In this document: positions 16,405-25,481 of the stretch, in pieces | How positions within the stretch are numbered: position 1 is the first letter of the stretch | Layout of the letters: each line of letters opens with the position of its first letter | Source of the DNA: Bythopirellula sp. | GTDB lineage: Bacteria > Planctomycetota > Planctomycetia > Pirellulales > Lacipirellulaceae | Reading direction: 5' to 3' | NCBI GenBank assembly: GCA_028285205.1 | Contig: JANQQA010000073.1 | Location: 1 to 55,318, forward strand | Length of the DNA: 55,318 nucleotides | Made by a program: the position numbers and the translations under genes | Notes under the pieces: generated by a model | The model's database searches: none | The model's input: the letters and a program-made list of their open reading frames with translations, nothing else | What the model was told of the DNA's origin: nothing

Positions 16405-16702
16405 CGTCAAAGATACCGCGAATGCAACCGGCAAATTCAATTTGAACAGCAGCAAACTGAAACCACGGAGAGAGGTCATTCCACATCGCAGTTTTCTCCG
16501 CGTCCTCCTATTCGATACTTGATACCAAATGCGAATCTTTCGGGGCAAAGAAAGCGCACGTCTGAATTTTCTCCGTGTTCAATGGCAAATCGCCCGGTCG
16601 CGCGTTCGTGGGCTCTGCAGCACGCTTGAGAGTGTCAGAACGTAGCGTGATTTGAAATATCGCAGTCGGATACGTGGAACAAAGTGACTCGGGATCCCGT
16701 GA
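16405..16702. other. Intergenic region with degenerate ACCACGGAGA repeats
   Basis: ACCACGGAGAGAGG (about 16461-16474) and the inverted TTTTCTCCGCGTCCTCC (about 16493-16509) and TTTTCTCCGTGTTC (about 16568-16581) look like degraded copies of a short dispersed inverted repeat. No coding region can be supported. Confidence 0.4.
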
Positions 16703-17146
16703 TCAGTCAGTGAGAACAAGCGCGAAGTGGTTCGCGTCTGTCGGCTTCACCGTGCAACGCATATCGGTTTCTGAGGGCGAAGCATACCTGGAAGGGATCT
16801 CCGATCGACTGGTTGAATTGTGGTTTCTGCGACCTGCTTCTTCCATGCTTGCATGATCATCTGGCTGTCCGCCATTCACGACGTATTTTGTCACGGTTAC
16901 AATATGCTCGCCAGTTTTGGCCCCGGGATTTCCGCCCGTCGCGAGTAAGAACTCCCCATTGACGTCGGTAATACCAATCGCGGGCTCGGCACTGCCTGCA
17001 CCGCGAAATGCAATCGTCGCACCTTCCACCGGTTTACCTCGGTAGCTCACATTCCCCGTGACTGTGACCAAGTTGGAATGCGATGTCTCGCAACCAGCCA
17101 AGAATAGAATCAACAATTGAGGTAAGATCCAGCGTTCAAATATCAT
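16703..17146 (-). CDS. Lipoprotein with carboxypeptidase-regulatory/transthyretin-like domain
   Basis: This 147-residue protein has a perfect lipobox (LFLAGC, cysteine at residue 19), so it is probably a lipoprotein. The body is one beta-sandwich of the carboxypeptidase-regulatory type: [21 protein letters not shown] (about 27-47), [24 protein letters not shown]. Such proteins are very frequent in planctomycetes, where they follow DUF1559 genes. It overlaps the 3' end of the DUF1559 gene by 11 nt on the same strand, so the two form an operon. Its role is unknown, probably at the cell surface. Confidence 0.85.
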   Translation of the reverse strand: MIFERWILPQLLILFLAGCETSHSNLVTVTGNVSYRGKPVEGATIAFRGAGSAEPAIGITDVNGEFLLATGGNPGAKTGEHIVTVTKYVVNGGQPDDHASMEEAGRRNHNSTSRSEIPSRYASPSETDMRCTVKPTDANHFALVLTD

Positions 17147-18146
17147 CAGCGATATCTACCCCGTCGATAGTGCCGAGTGCGCCCCAAACGCCAAAGTCTG
17201 GATTGGTTCCGCTGCCGTAATTGCCGACGCTGATGTCGTCCGAGAAGAATCGCACTGAGCCGTCCGCCATTACTCCGTTGACACCGCCCGGATGTGCGCT
17301 CCCAACGGACCAGATCCCCCAGCCGTTGCTCGGATTGCTTGAGCCGTTGTTGTAACAGGACGGTGAGTTGGGCGGGAGAACGGTCGTGAATGCAGACCAA
17401 TGGGGATGCCCAAAGGGCCACAACGAGCCTTGTCCCCAAGGGCTGATTTGCTGCCTCGCCACGTATTGACCACCTGAGGCGGTGGCGACGCAAAGGCTTG
17501 GGTCGACATCAACGCGAGGCACGCGGTAGACGCTTTGCCCCAAGACTTCTCGTGTTCCGCCCGGCCCTCCGCGGCCCTTTTCACTCATTGCAATCGTGTT
17601 GCTTGTGCCGTCGATGACGTCGGCCATTCGCTTTTGGGTCTTGAATTCAAATAGACCGTTCGTAGGTTCGGAGTAGTTGTTTCTAATCGTCGTGCCTACC
17701 GAGAGGTGGTAATTGCGTTGGCCCTGGTTGTTACGTATTGCGGCCGGACTGTCCGAGGGGCATAGCAAGGCGGGCAAGCTCTGTTGCCAGAGAGGGTAGG
17801 AATTGGAATATGGCTCCGTGAGGGGCATGTCGGGACGGGCCTGGGTGTACAAGACCCCTTGTTCAAAATACGGAATCAGCATGAAAACCCCGCTATAATC
17901 GCCGCCGCGATTGTGTGGAGTATTAGGCCCGCCGCGCATTGCCGGAAACATCTGCAAGCTTGCGTGATAGTTATGCAGTGCAAGCCCGAGTTGCTTGAGA
18001 TTGTTCTTACACTGCGTCTGTCGGGCTGCTTCACGAGCCGCCTGGACGGCGGGCAGCAACAGACTGACCAGGATACCGATAATGGCGATCACCACTAAAA
18101 GTTCAACGAGAGTGAAAGCCATGCAGCTGTTCTTCGATCGTGCCAT
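17136..18146 (-). CDS. DUF1559 domain protein with type IV prepilin-like N-terminus
   Basis: This 336-residue protein begins with a short basic leader, then the prepilin methylation/cleavage motif [16 protein letters not shown] (about 11-26) and [21 protein letters not shown], the DUF1559 hallmark. The C-terminus has the family's [21 protein letters not shown] motif (about 290-312). DUF1559 proteins are strongly expanded in planctomycetes and are thought to be pseudopilin-like surface proteins, perhaps part of giant fibres or uptake machinery; that role is inference. The ATG at 18146 or the internal ATG at 18122 could start it. It is the first gene of the pair with the overlapping lipoprotein. 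Confidence 0.93.
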   Translation of the reverse strand: MARSKNSCMAFTLVELLVVIAIIGILVSLLLPAVQAAREAARQTQCKNNLKQLGLALHNYHASLQMFPAMRGGPNTPHNRGGDYSGVFMLIPYFEQGVLYTQARPDMPLTEPYSNSYPLWQQSLPALLCPSDSPAAIRNNQGQRNYHLSVGTTIRNNYSEPTNGLFEFKTQKRMADVIDGTSNTIAMSEKGRGGPGGTREVLGQSVYRVPRVDVDPSLCVATASGGQYVARQQISPWGQGSLWPFGHPHWSAFTTVLPPNSPSCYNNGSSNPSNGWGIWSVGSAHPGGVNGVMADGSVRFFSDDISVGNYGSGTNPDFGVWGALGTIDGVDIADDI

Positions 18147-18446
18147 GATTCAGGACTCTTGCTCAGGCCCCTGGAAACTTCTCCACTACTATGAGCAATT
18201 CGTAAGGAGTCGCCAGTTGCTCATAACCGGGATGCTCCAGATAGTTCAGCCGGGAACCGCTCCCGGCACAATCGGCATTAATTGTAACCGCTGCGCCCCC
18301 ACCCCCATGTCTAGCGCGTGGCTATTTATTGAGATTTTTCCGTGCTGTGCAAGGCAAGAGATCGTCCAAGGTCCACCCTTAGGCTTCGTATCCGCACTCC
18401 GGCGCGCAACTTCGCCTGAAATCGTGACTTACACTGGCCAATTGGG
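18147..18446. promoter_or_regulatory. Upstream region of the DUF1559 gene
   Basis: This 300-bp stretch should hold the DUF1559 promoter. A weak stem TGAGCAA...TTGCTCA (about 18191-18222) sits some 45 nt upstream of the start. No other gene or motif is supported. Confidence 0.35.
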
Positions 18447-18650
18447 TTAGACATGACGCATGGCGACTCCCGGCGGCGGCATCGCCAACCGTGTGATCGT
18501 GTCGAGGATCGCCGCGAACAGCCATCGAGGCCCGACCACCTCGGCCAACTGGAACGTTACGTATTTCGCATGCCGGACGACCTTCGCCCCGGTCTTCACT
18601 AGCTTCTCACGCAGTGTGGTGAGCGACCAGTGATCAATCTTACTCGGCAA
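18447..18650 (-). pseudogene. C-terminal remnant of an IS1380-family transposase
   Basis: About 67 codons read KIDHWSLTTLREKLVKTGAK, then VVRHAKYVTFQLAEVVGPRWLF, the typical C-terminal end of IS1380-group DDE transposases. Nothing upstream continues the frame: the DDE catalytic core and N-terminus are absent, and the only possible start is a TTG. It is a decayed fragment of an old insertion, without recognisable terminal inverted repeats. Confidence 0.75.
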
Positions 18651-19248
18651 AGCTATCCTCCTGTTTTCAACGACCTAGCGGAAATCCCGTGCCAAAATGC
18701 GGGGAGTCATCAGCGGAATCCGGGTTAATTGGTGTTCCATCCGTGGCCATGCTGCTACCACGCGCGGCCAAAAACAATCCTCGCGTCGGGTACCCCGGAT
18801 CTGGATAATCAAGACGTACATCGTTCCTTGATAACCAAACTACGCGAAGATCAGCAGCCGTGTGCATTGGGGTCACTGGCACGGGTTGCTGCGCGCCGGA
18901 ATAGGATACGCGTGCTCGGCCATAGCTCGGTGGCAAGTTGGTCATTGCTAAAATGCAAAACTCGGTGACTTTTGCACGACGCGATCGCCGAGAACCGCTA
19001 CGAGAGAGGCACTTCAGAGAACTCGACCGCGCAAAAAGCACGATTTTTGAGCTAAAAAACGTGCTTTCGGAAACAACGCACTACTGCAATATGCTGCAAA
19101 ACTCGTGTGTTGAATCCGATGAGAGCAAGCTACTTACCGCTCCTGGCGTCCTTAGCGGTTTTCACTGGGAGTTCATTGAGCGGCACAATAACGTTAGAAT
19201 CGTGAAGTCTAGCAGGCTAAAACCATCATTCACTTGCGGAGTCCTCCC
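18651..19248. other. Gene-poor region beside the transposase remnant
   Basis: This 598-bp stretch contains no recognised gene. A minus-strand frame (18667-19041, with an internal Met giving about 92 residues) has no family resemblance and may be IS-derived debris. The end of the stretch (19029-19108) is one copy of a repeat also found at 31953-32034. An upstream GCGGAG ribosome binding site leads into the gene at 19249. Confidence 0.4.
19029..19108. repeat. Diverged intergenic repeat, copy 1
   Basis: The stretch containing TAAAAAACGTGCTTTCGGAA and ACGCACTACTG...GCAAAACTCG aligns over about 80 nt with 31953-32034 (TAAAAAACGCGCTTTTGAAA, CACGCTACTG...GCAAAACTCG). Both lie in gene-free DNA. Confidence 0.5.
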
Positions 19249-19491
19249 ATGAGCCTAGTCTACTTCCTCGTCATTGGCCTGATCGCCGGTTGGCTGGCCG
19301 GGCAGTTTATGGGTGCGGGCAGTGGTGGCTTGCTCGGTGATATGATCTTGGGCGTCATTGGTGCCGTTGTGGGCGGATTTGTTATTGGGCTGCTTGGCTT
19401 CGACGCTGGTAGTTTATTGGCCAAGCTGATTACCGCCACCGTCGGGGCCTGCTTGTTTATTGCTGCACTGCGGGTGATTAAGCGGGCTTAA
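19249..19491 (+). CDS. GlsB/YeaQ/YmgE family small membrane stress protein
   Basis: This 80-residue protein starts at the ATG at 19249 with GCGGAG upstream. It has three glycine-rich hydrophobic helices: LIAGWLAGQFMG (about 9-20), GDMILGVIGAVVGGFVIGLLG (about 27-47), and a C-terminal segment ending RVIKRA. This matches transglycosylase-associated proteins of the GlsB/YeaQ type, often induced by envelope or general stress. The molecular function is not established. The peroxiredoxin-like gene starts 30 nt downstream on the same strand, so they are probably co-transcribed. Confidence 0.88.
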   Translation: MSLVYFLVIGLIAGWLAGQFMGAGSGGLLGDMILGVIGAVVGGFVIGLLGFDAGSLLAKLITATVGACLFIAALRVIKRA

Positions 19492-19521
19492 CTTATAATT
19501 TGATGGACAGGAGCGAGAAAC

Positions 19522-20376
19522 ATGAGAAAGGCAATGACTTTGGGGTGGCTGTATGCGGGTGTGGTGGTATGGACGGGTTGCGGTGTACAGGCCGTGTCCG
19601 AGGTAGGCGCCCCGATCGACACCCCAGCGACGGCCGCCGACGATTCGGCCGCAGAGAGTGTCGTCGAAGAAACTTCTGCTGATGCACCCGACCAGCAAGC
19701 AGCGGCAGAATCGCCCACGACCGACACCGTCTTGCCCAAGTTGGGCGAACAACTGGCCGAATTGTCGGCCAAGAGCAAAGAGCGAATGCCTGCACAGATC
19801 GTGCAAGTTTTTACGGACGGCATCGAAGAGGTTCGCAGCACAGGCATCGTCGAATCAGCACTGAACGTCGGCGCGCAGGCCATCGACGGTGAGTTGCCCG
19901 ACGCAAATGGCAGCACGGTGAAACTCAGCGATCTGTGGGCCAAGGGTCCGGTGGTCGTCGTGTGGTATCGCGGTGGCTGGTGTCCCTACTGCAATCTGCA
20001 ACTTCGAGCCATGCAAGAAGCCTTGCCAGCGATCAAGGCCAAGGGGGGCACGATGATCGCAATCACGCCCGAGACCCCAGACAACTCGTTGTCCACGGTC
20101 GAAAAAAACGAGCTCGAGTTTGTGGTGCTCAGCGACGTGGGCAATGAACTGGCGAAAAAGTACGGCGTGGTTTTCAAGTTGCCGAAGAAGGTCTCACCGA
20201 TCTACAAGCAGATGATCGATCTCTCGAAGTACAATGGCAACGATAACGATGAGCTGCCCCTGGCGGCAACCTACGTGATCGACCAGGCGGGTAAGATTCG
20301 ATACGCGTTCCTGGACGCGAACTACACCGCCCGCGCGGAACCGGCAGACGTCGTCGCAGCACTGGAAACACTCTAG
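19522..20376 (+). CDS. Exported AhpC/TSA-like peroxiredoxin
   Basis: This 284-residue protein has an N-terminal hydrophobic segment ending in TGC (Cys20), a possible lipoprotein anchor, then an acidic Ala/Glu/Asp-rich linker (about 25-70). The thioredoxin-fold peroxiredoxin domain begins near residue 115. The active site is GGWCPYCNLQL (about 153-163), with a C-x-x-C arrangement, in the context VVVVWYRGGW. The C-terminal VIDQAGKIRYAFLDANY strand pair is typical of AhpC/TSA proteins. It would reduce peroxides or act as a thiol oxidoreductase outside the cytoplasm. An AGGAGCG site precedes the ATG at 19522. It converges on the TPR membrane gene 29 bp away. Confidence 0.87.
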   Translation: MRKAMTLGWLYAGVVVWTGCGVQAVSEVGAPIDTPATAADDSAAESVVEETSADAPDQQAAAESPTTDTVLPKLGEQLAELSAKSKERMPAQIVQVFTDGIEEVRSTGIVESALNVGAQAIDGELPDANGSTVKLSDLWAKGPVVVVWYRGGWCPYCNLQLRAMQEALPAIKAKGGTMIAITPETPDNSLSTVEKNELEFVVLSDVGNELAKKYGVVFKLPKKVSPIYKQMIDLSKYNGNDNDELPLAATYVIDQAGKIRYAFLDANYTARAEPADVVAALETL

Positions 20377-20405
20377 GCACGACGCGGACGGTTGTGCGGG
20401 CGTGA

Positions 20406-21662
20406 TTAGCGTTTGGGTTCGGCGCTCATGAGATAGTTGGCGACCCACGGCGAGGCGATAAAGCCAAACAGAAATAACGTGAACAAGGTCGAGCCGATCT
20501 CCAGGTCGGCCGTGCGACAAACGATGGCTGCCACTCCCACGGCGGCCATTGCCGCCGTAAACCGCGTCATCATTGTGCGCGGCCAACCGACGTCGCACTG
20601 ATACAACGCGGTGAGTGGCATCGCCATCCCGCCGCCAAACAGGGCGAGAAACAACGGCCATTCCGCTGCGGTGGCAATCGCGAGCGTAATGCCACCCACA
20701 ACCAGCAAGATGCACAATCCAAACCAGTTGGATCCCGAGCGCTGATCTCGCGAGAGCGCGTGCCTACCGAACTTATTGAGCCGCAGCATCAGATTGAACA
20801 GTGGATACGCAAACCAAGTGAGCAACACGAACAAGAGGTAGAGCAGCAAGAAGGGAAAAATCCAAGGCGCCAGATCGGGGTAGTTGCCTGCGATGCCGCC
20901 AAGCACGCGATACCCGACATAACCGCCGATGACGACGCCCCACTTCGCGCGATCGCTAAGCCGGGCCATCCAAAGAAAGTAGGACAGTATCCAGCGATAA
21001 ATGGGATTTCGCGCCTTCAGCGCCTCGACGATCCCCATCTGCGCGTATTCGTAGTTGGGATCCAGCCGCAGCGCTTCGCGAAAGTGCTCGAGTGCCTCTC
21101 GCGGTTTGCCTCCGTGGAGTAGTGCCCAGCCTTTGTTGGCATGCGCCATTTCGTCGTCGGGGTTTTCAGCCAGTGACTGGTCGGCCGTCAGTATTGATTC
21201 ATCCTGACGACCCAGCTTGGTTAGCGCCATGCTACGTAGATTCGTGCAGCCTGAGTGCTCCGCGTCGTACTGCAATCCGTTTTCGCACGCATCGAGCGCG
21301 GCCTGCCAGTCCTTCTGGTGGAACAGCGTTACGCCGAGCTGAGCATAAAAATCGGGATTAGTCGGGTCGATCGTCACCGCCTCACGAGCCGAAGCTTCGG
21401 CTTCCGCGTACTTGCGGCGATGGTTAAGAACGACCGAGCGGCAGTAGTGCGGAAACCCTTCGTCTGGGGTCAGCACGATCGCCTGTTCGGTTTCGTCCTG
21501 GGCCTCGGGCAACTTGTCCTGCCGCATCAGACAAAGGCCCAACAACGCATGCGCGTACGCATCCTGCGGCTGTGCAAGCAGCGCCTGACGAACTTCTCGT
21601 TCGGCCGCGTCGTATCGCGATTGGTGGTAGAGCAGCTGGGCGCGGCCAAGATGTGCGGACAT
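20406..21662 (-). CDS. TPR-repeat protein with multi-pass membrane C-terminus
   Basis: This 418-residue protein is best started at the ATG at 21662 (MSAHLGRAQLLYHQ...), 22 nt after the preceding gene; a longer form would run into that gene. Residues about 1-220 are tetratricopeptide repeats (ALLAQPQDAYAHALLGLCLMR, DPTNPDFYAQLGVTLF, NPDDEMAHANKGWALL, DPNYEYAQMG). Residues about 225-410 hold five or six hydrophobic segments. It is the third gene of a minus-strand run with a TPR-AAA+ ATPase and a second TPR membrane protein of the same architecture, which suggests a membrane-bound adaptor for the ATPase. Function unknown. Confidence 0.82.
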   Translation of the reverse strand: MSAHLGRAQLLYHQSRYDAAEREVRQALLAQPQDAYAHALLGLCLMRQDKLPEAQDETEQAIVLTPDEGFPHYCRSVVLNHRRKYAEAEASAREAVTIDPTNPDFYAQLGVTLFHQKDWQAALDACENGLQYDAEHSGCTNLRSMALTKLGRQDESILTADQSLAENPDDEMAHANKGWALLHGGKPREALEHFREALRLDPNYEYAQMGIVEALKARNPIYRWILSYFLWMARLSDRAKWGVVIGGYVGYRVLGGIAGNYPDLAPWIFPFLLLYLLFVLLTWFAYPLFNLMLRLNKFGRHALSRDQRSGSNWFGLCILLVVGGITLAIATAAEWPLFLALFGGGMAMPLTALYQCDVGWPRTMMTRFTAAMAAVGVAAIVCRTADLEIGSTLFTLFLFGFIASPWVANYLMSAEPKR

Positions 21663-21684
21663 CAGTTGATTCCAACAGGAAGGG

Positions 21685-23022
21685 CTAAGGGACGGGTCGG
21701 GTCTCCGCCACGTTCGTTCGACAGAGCCAGGCGGCAATCTTGTCGCTAAAGAAAGTGATTGCGAAGAAGCCAAGGACAAATGGCAACGCCAGTAAAAGAT
21801 CGGAACCGCTAGAATCCCCATACGCCAGGATGCAAATTCCCACCACGCCGAAAAACGAAAGCACCAGACAGAGCGGTAGACAAACGAGCTTGCCCAAGAT
21901 ACTTCGTGTGCCTCCTCCGCGCGCCGTCGCGGCGACCAGTGGGAAACAAGTGCTCACTGCGAACATGCTCGCCATCAATTCTGGTGTGGCGGCAAAAAAG
22001 ACGCCTAGTGTCGTGGCGACCATAATCAATAGCAGAGCCTTCACCCAACTAAGCAACTCGAAGCCGACACGCAGCCAACCCACGTCGAGCTGCCGTTTCG
22101 CTCGCAGCATCGCGGCGCCCTTTGCCAGGGGTGGCAAAGTGTATGGAAGCACGAGGTAGTTGGTGAGCAAAACGCAGAATACCAACCACAGCACCATCAT
22201 GAAATTGGGTGCAGAGACTTCCGATTGAGGCCGAGGAGCCAGGGGAGTGCCAATCACCATCGCTGCTGCGCAGAAAACAATCGTCAGGACGAACGCGAAT
22301 CGCCATTTTCGCGAGAACGGCCACAAGTGCCAGCGGACGGCGTAGCGATTGATAAGTCGAAACAGCGGTAAGTTCAGGCCGTAGGCCTCCGCGATTGCCC
22401 GCTTGTCGTTGACGCGAATCGGATCGAGCCGTCGCGCTTCGTTGAGCAGTGACATGGCTTCGTCGGCATCACCACTCCTCAATCGCAGTCGACCCAGTGC
22501 ATGGTGGGCTTCAGCAACTTCGGGGCTAAGTCGTAACGCTGCGGCGAAAAGTTCCTGTGCCTCGTCGTGCTGGCCGAGCTCGATCAGTTTCTTGCCACGC
22601 AGCAGGATGCTGGGAATGTGCTCTGGGTCCTGCTGCAGGGCGGATGCAGTGGCTTCCAACGTGCGGTCGCGATCTTCATTCCAGGCATGAATTTGTGCTA
22701 AGCGATAATAATGATCGGCCGTAGTCGCAAGTCGCAACGATTCCATCACGGCATCCCGAGCGGCATAGAAGCAACCTAGGGCTTGCTGAATATAGCTGAG
22801 GACGTAGTAGCCGTGTGCCAATTCCGGGTCAATGGACAATGCTGTTTGGATCGCTTCCTGAGCGGCTGGGATATCGCCCAAGTTGAATTGTGCGGCACCG
22901 ATGTTCGCGTACGAAGCGGCGCAGTTCGGATTCTCGGCGACTTCCTGCAAGTATTCTTCTATGGCTTCGCGACTTCGGCCCAAGTCGAAAAGTTTGTTCC
23001 CTCGATCAAAGTGGATGCCCAT
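21685..23022 (-). CDS. TPR-repeat protein with multi-pass membrane C-terminus, paralogue of the next gene
   Basis: This 445-residue protein has TPR repeats over about residues 1-215 (GNKLFDLGRSREAIEEYLQ, NCAASYANIGAAQFNLGD, DPELAHGYYVLSYIQQALG, HEALGRL-like turns) and then five or six hydrophobic segments from about 240 to 430. It shares layout and length with the downstream gene, so the pair probably arose by duplication. It begins 23 nt after the AAA+ ATPase gene. The tight spacing and shared TPR theme indicate one operon and probably one complex at the cytoplasmic membrane. No catalytic motif is visible. Confidence 0.82.
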   Translation of the reverse strand: MGIHFDRGNKLFDLGRSREAIEEYLQEVAENPNCAASYANIGAAQFNLGDIPAAQEAIQTALSIDPELAHGYYVLSYIQQALGCFYAARDAVMESLRLATTADHYYRLAQIHAWNEDRDRTLEATASALQQDPEHIPSILLRGKKLIELGQHDEAQELFAAALRLSPEVAEAHHALGRLRLRSGDADEAMSLLNEARRLDPIRVNDKRAIAEAYGLNLPLFRLINRYAVRWHLWPFSRKWRFAFVLTIVFCAAAMVIGTPLAPRPQSEVSAPNFMMVLWLVFCVLLTNYLVLPYTLPPLAKGAAMLRAKRQLDVGWLRVGFELLSWVKALLLIMVATTLGVFFAATPELMASMFAVSTCFPLVAATARGGGTRSILGKLVCLPLCLVLSFFGVVGICILAYGDSSGSDLLLALPFVLGFFAITFFSDKIAAWLCRTNVAETRPVP

Positions 23023-23045
23023 AGTCTGTTCGAGCTACAAAGAGC

Positions 23046-24401
23046 TTACTTGAGCTTCAGATAGTTGAGGATGTCGTCGTAGACGCCGCCCTGGTTGCTG
23101 TAGAGGGCGTAGTTGCGCGCCGAGGCAAACCACTCGCGCGTCGACGGCTTCACTTGGCCTGCGGCGTTGAGCAGATCCTTGGTCTTCAGCGGTTGCAGCG
23201 ATCCCGCTTTCATCGCCTCGCGGAGCTTGCCTTCGACGGCGATGTCAATGACGGCTTTCAGGTCGGCGCCTGAATAGTCGTGCGTTTTCTTGGCGACCTT
23301 GTCGAAATCAACACCGTCACTGGGTTTGCCCTCGAGCATCAACTTGAGAATACCGGCTCGCGCCGGTTGGTCAGGCGGCGGCACGAACAGGATGCGATCA
23401 AAACGTCCGGGTCGTCGAAATGCGTTGTCGAGGTGCCAGGGAGCGTTGGTCGCGGCAAGGATCAGCAGTCCGTCGTTGTCGTGGTCGACACCATCAAGTT
23501 CCGAGAGAAACTGATTGATCAAGTGTCGTCCGGCGCTTTGGCGCATGTCGGAGCGGCTCGCGCCCAGGGCGTCGACCTCATCAAAGAACACGACGCACGG
23601 CTTGTTGCGACGGGCTTGTTGGAACAGCTCATGCAGGTTCTTTTCGCTGTTGCCAATCCACATGTCGAGCACATCGCTGATGCCGACCGAAAGAAAGCCC
23701 GCGTTGACTTCGCCGGCGGTCGCGCGCGAGAGAAACGTCTTGCCGCAGCCGGGCGGACCGTACATGAGAATCCCACCGCCCACCTTCTTGCCATAAGCTT
23801 CAAACAGCTCAGGCTGTGACATGGGCAGGATGATCTTCATGCGAATTTCTTCTTTGATCTGCTCCATGCCGCCCACGTCGTCGAATGCCACGGTCGGGCG
23901 TTCGAGGTCGTACTCTCCCCCGTCGCCGGGCATATCTCCGGCCTGTTGGCGCATGCGACCATCGACCACTTCCTCGTCGGTGTCGGCTCCGAATTGCTCT
24001 ACTCCCAGTTCTCTCGCCAACTCGTCGTCCACGCAGGTGGCATCCAAATCGATCGCTTCGCGGTACTGGTGGGCTGCTCGTTGTGGCTCACCTGCGCGCA
24101 ATAGCAACCGCGCGTGCATCAAGTACGCTGGCGCGGGCGGATCGCGCTGCGCAATCATATCCTCAATGATTACCAGCGATTCGGAGTTCTTTTCTTGCTG
24201 GTAGTAGGCGTTCGCCAGGCCGAGCTTGATTTCAAGGTTCTGCGGCGCCGCGGCTAGTGCGTCACGGTAGGCCGTTTCGGCTTCGCCCAAGCGTCCCAGA
24301 CTCAACAAGCTTTCAGCCAAGTGCTTGTGAAGCGGAATGTTGCCGGGCGAATGCTTGAGCGCTTCGCGCAACGCGTTAATTGAATCGTCAGACGGGACCA
24401 A
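23046..24401 (-). CDS. AAA+ ATPase with N-terminal TPR domain (CDC48/FtsH-like)
   Basis: The likely start is the TTG at 24401 behind GAGGTTCCC (451 residues); another TTG at 24434 is possible. The N-terminal third has TPR-like helices (residues about 15-130). The classical AAA module begins near 160 (VAFDDVGGMEQIKEEI). It has Walker A GPPGCGKT (about 212-219), Walker B VVFFDEVDAL (about 268-277) and the second region of homology with RRPGRFDR, including the arginine fingers. It should form a hexamer that remodels or unfolds proteins. No protease domain is attached. The two following genes encode TPR membrane proteins, likely partners. A conserved role for this trio is inferred, not known. Confidence 0.88.
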   Translation of the reverse strand: MVPSDDSINALREALKHSPGNIPLHKHLAESLLSLGRLGEAETAYRDALAAAPQNLEIKLGLANAYYQQEKNSESLVIIEDMIAQRDPPAPAYLMHARLLLRAGEPQRAAHQYREAIDLDATCVDDELARELGVEQFGADTDEEVVDGRMRQQAGDMPGDGGEYDLERPTVAFDDVGGMEQIKEEIRMKIILPMSQPELFEAYGKKVGGGILMYGPPGCGKTFLSRATAGEVNAGFLSVGISDVLDMWIGNSEKNLHELFQQARRNKPCVVFFDEVDALGASRSDMRQSAGRHLINQFLSELDGVDHDNDGLLILAATNAPWHLDNAFRRPGRFDRILFVPPPDQPARAGILKLMLEGKPSDGVDFDKVAKKTHDYSGADLKAVIDIAVEGKLREAMKAGSLQPLKTKDLLNAAGQVKPSTREWFASARNYALYSNQGGVYDDILNYLKLK

Positions 24402-24474
24402 GGGAACCTCGAAGAAAGGATGGAATCGTTGCAAGTTAGTCTATCGCAGTCTGTCGCCAAATCCAATGCATCGG

Positions 24475-25359
24475 CTAGGAGGAAGCCTTCAAAGCACCGC
24501 GGCGATTCTGGCTGTAGATCACCAATGCATTGGCAACCAACACCAGCGTGGTGCCCACCATCGCGCGGCCGGATAGTTTCTCATCGAGCAAGAAGTAGCC
24601 CATGACGAGAGAGAGCGGCAGATAGAGATACGACAAGATGCTTGTGGTCGTCGTCGAGAGCACCGTCGTCGCGTGCACCCACAGGCCGTGGCCCAACAGC
24701 GCGATCCCCAGTCCGAGATACAAGACCAACAGCACGTCACCTGTGCGGAATTCCCACTTGGCCCACGGCTGCAAGCAACCGAACACCAGCAACGCAAAAG
24801 TAAATTGTCCCCAGGCGCGCAAGTTCCCGTCGATGTCTGCGTAGTGCTGGTTGAGCAGTGGTAGCGCCGAGCACACCAATCCGCTGAAGATGCCAATCAG
24901 CAAACCCACGGTGTGAGTGTTCTGCAAACTGAATTCAGGAATCAGCAGCCAAGTGCCAACGCACGCCAGTAGAAGTCCAAGCACGTCGATTCCCACGACT
25001 TGCGCACGACCAAGTATCCAACCAAGTACCATCAGATGAATCCCATACGTGGAAAAACCGATGGCACCGATAGCCGCATTGGCGATCTTGATGCTGAAGA
25101 AGAACGTGAGCCAGTGAACTCCGAAAGCACCGCCGATCAACAGCAATGCCTTCCAAGTGCGCCATGTGCTCGCTTGCAGCATGGTACGCGTGCTCTGCCA
25201 CCGGTAACCGAGCAACACAGACATTCCCAAACTGGCCAGCCCAAGGCGGCAGATGCCCAGGGAGATTGTGTCGAGACTTACCGCTCGAACGCCAATTGGT
25301 GCACTGGAAAAGAGTGCGACCGAAAACAGCGCGATGAGCAGTGCTTGGCGGGGATTCAA
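24475..25359 (-). CDS. EamA-family (drug/metabolite transporter) permease
   Basis: This 294-residue protein has ten hydrophobic segments in two EamA halves. The first half starts ALLIALFSVALFSSAPIGVR; the second ends with SYLYLPLSLVMGYFLLDEKL, the typical glutamate-containing motif, and LVLVANALVIYSQNRR. EamA/DMT permeases export amino acids, nucleosides or drugs; the substrate cannot be read from sequence. It is the first gene of the minus-strand run that continues with the AAA+ ATPase about 75 nt on, but the functional link is uncertain. Confidence 0.9.
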   Translation of the reverse strand: MNPRQALLIALFSVALFSSAPIGVRAVSLDTISLGICRLGLASLGMSVLLGYRWQSTRTMLQASTWRTWKALLLIGGAFGVHWLTFFFSIKIANAAIGAIGFSTYGIHLMVLGWILGRAQVVGIDVLGLLLACVGTWLLIPEFSLQNTHTVGLLIGIFSGLVCSALPLLNQHYADIDGNLRAWGQFTFALLVFGCLQPWAKWEFRTGDVLLVLYLGLGIALLGHGLWVHATTVLSTTTTSILSYLYLPLSLVMGYFLLDEKLSGRAMVGTTLVLVANALVIYSQNRRGALKASS

Positions 25360-25481
25360 CGGCGGGCCGAGGGTCGGTGGCGGGAGGGCGATTCGTGAAG
25401 ACGATAGTATCGTCGACGGGGAGCTTAGATTACAGTGGTAGCTTGGAGAACTTCATCATTTCACCATGACATCGCGCTGAC

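Noticed and set aside
16363..16629. Small plus-strand frame of 88 codons downstream of nrdJ
   Set aside because: It starts inside the REP-like palindrome and runs through degenerate repeats; no ribosome binding site.
18667..19041. Minus-strand frame of about 124 codons next to the IS remnant
   Set aside because: No family resemblance and it runs through repeat-like DNA; I could not support it as a gene, although IS-derived debris is possible.
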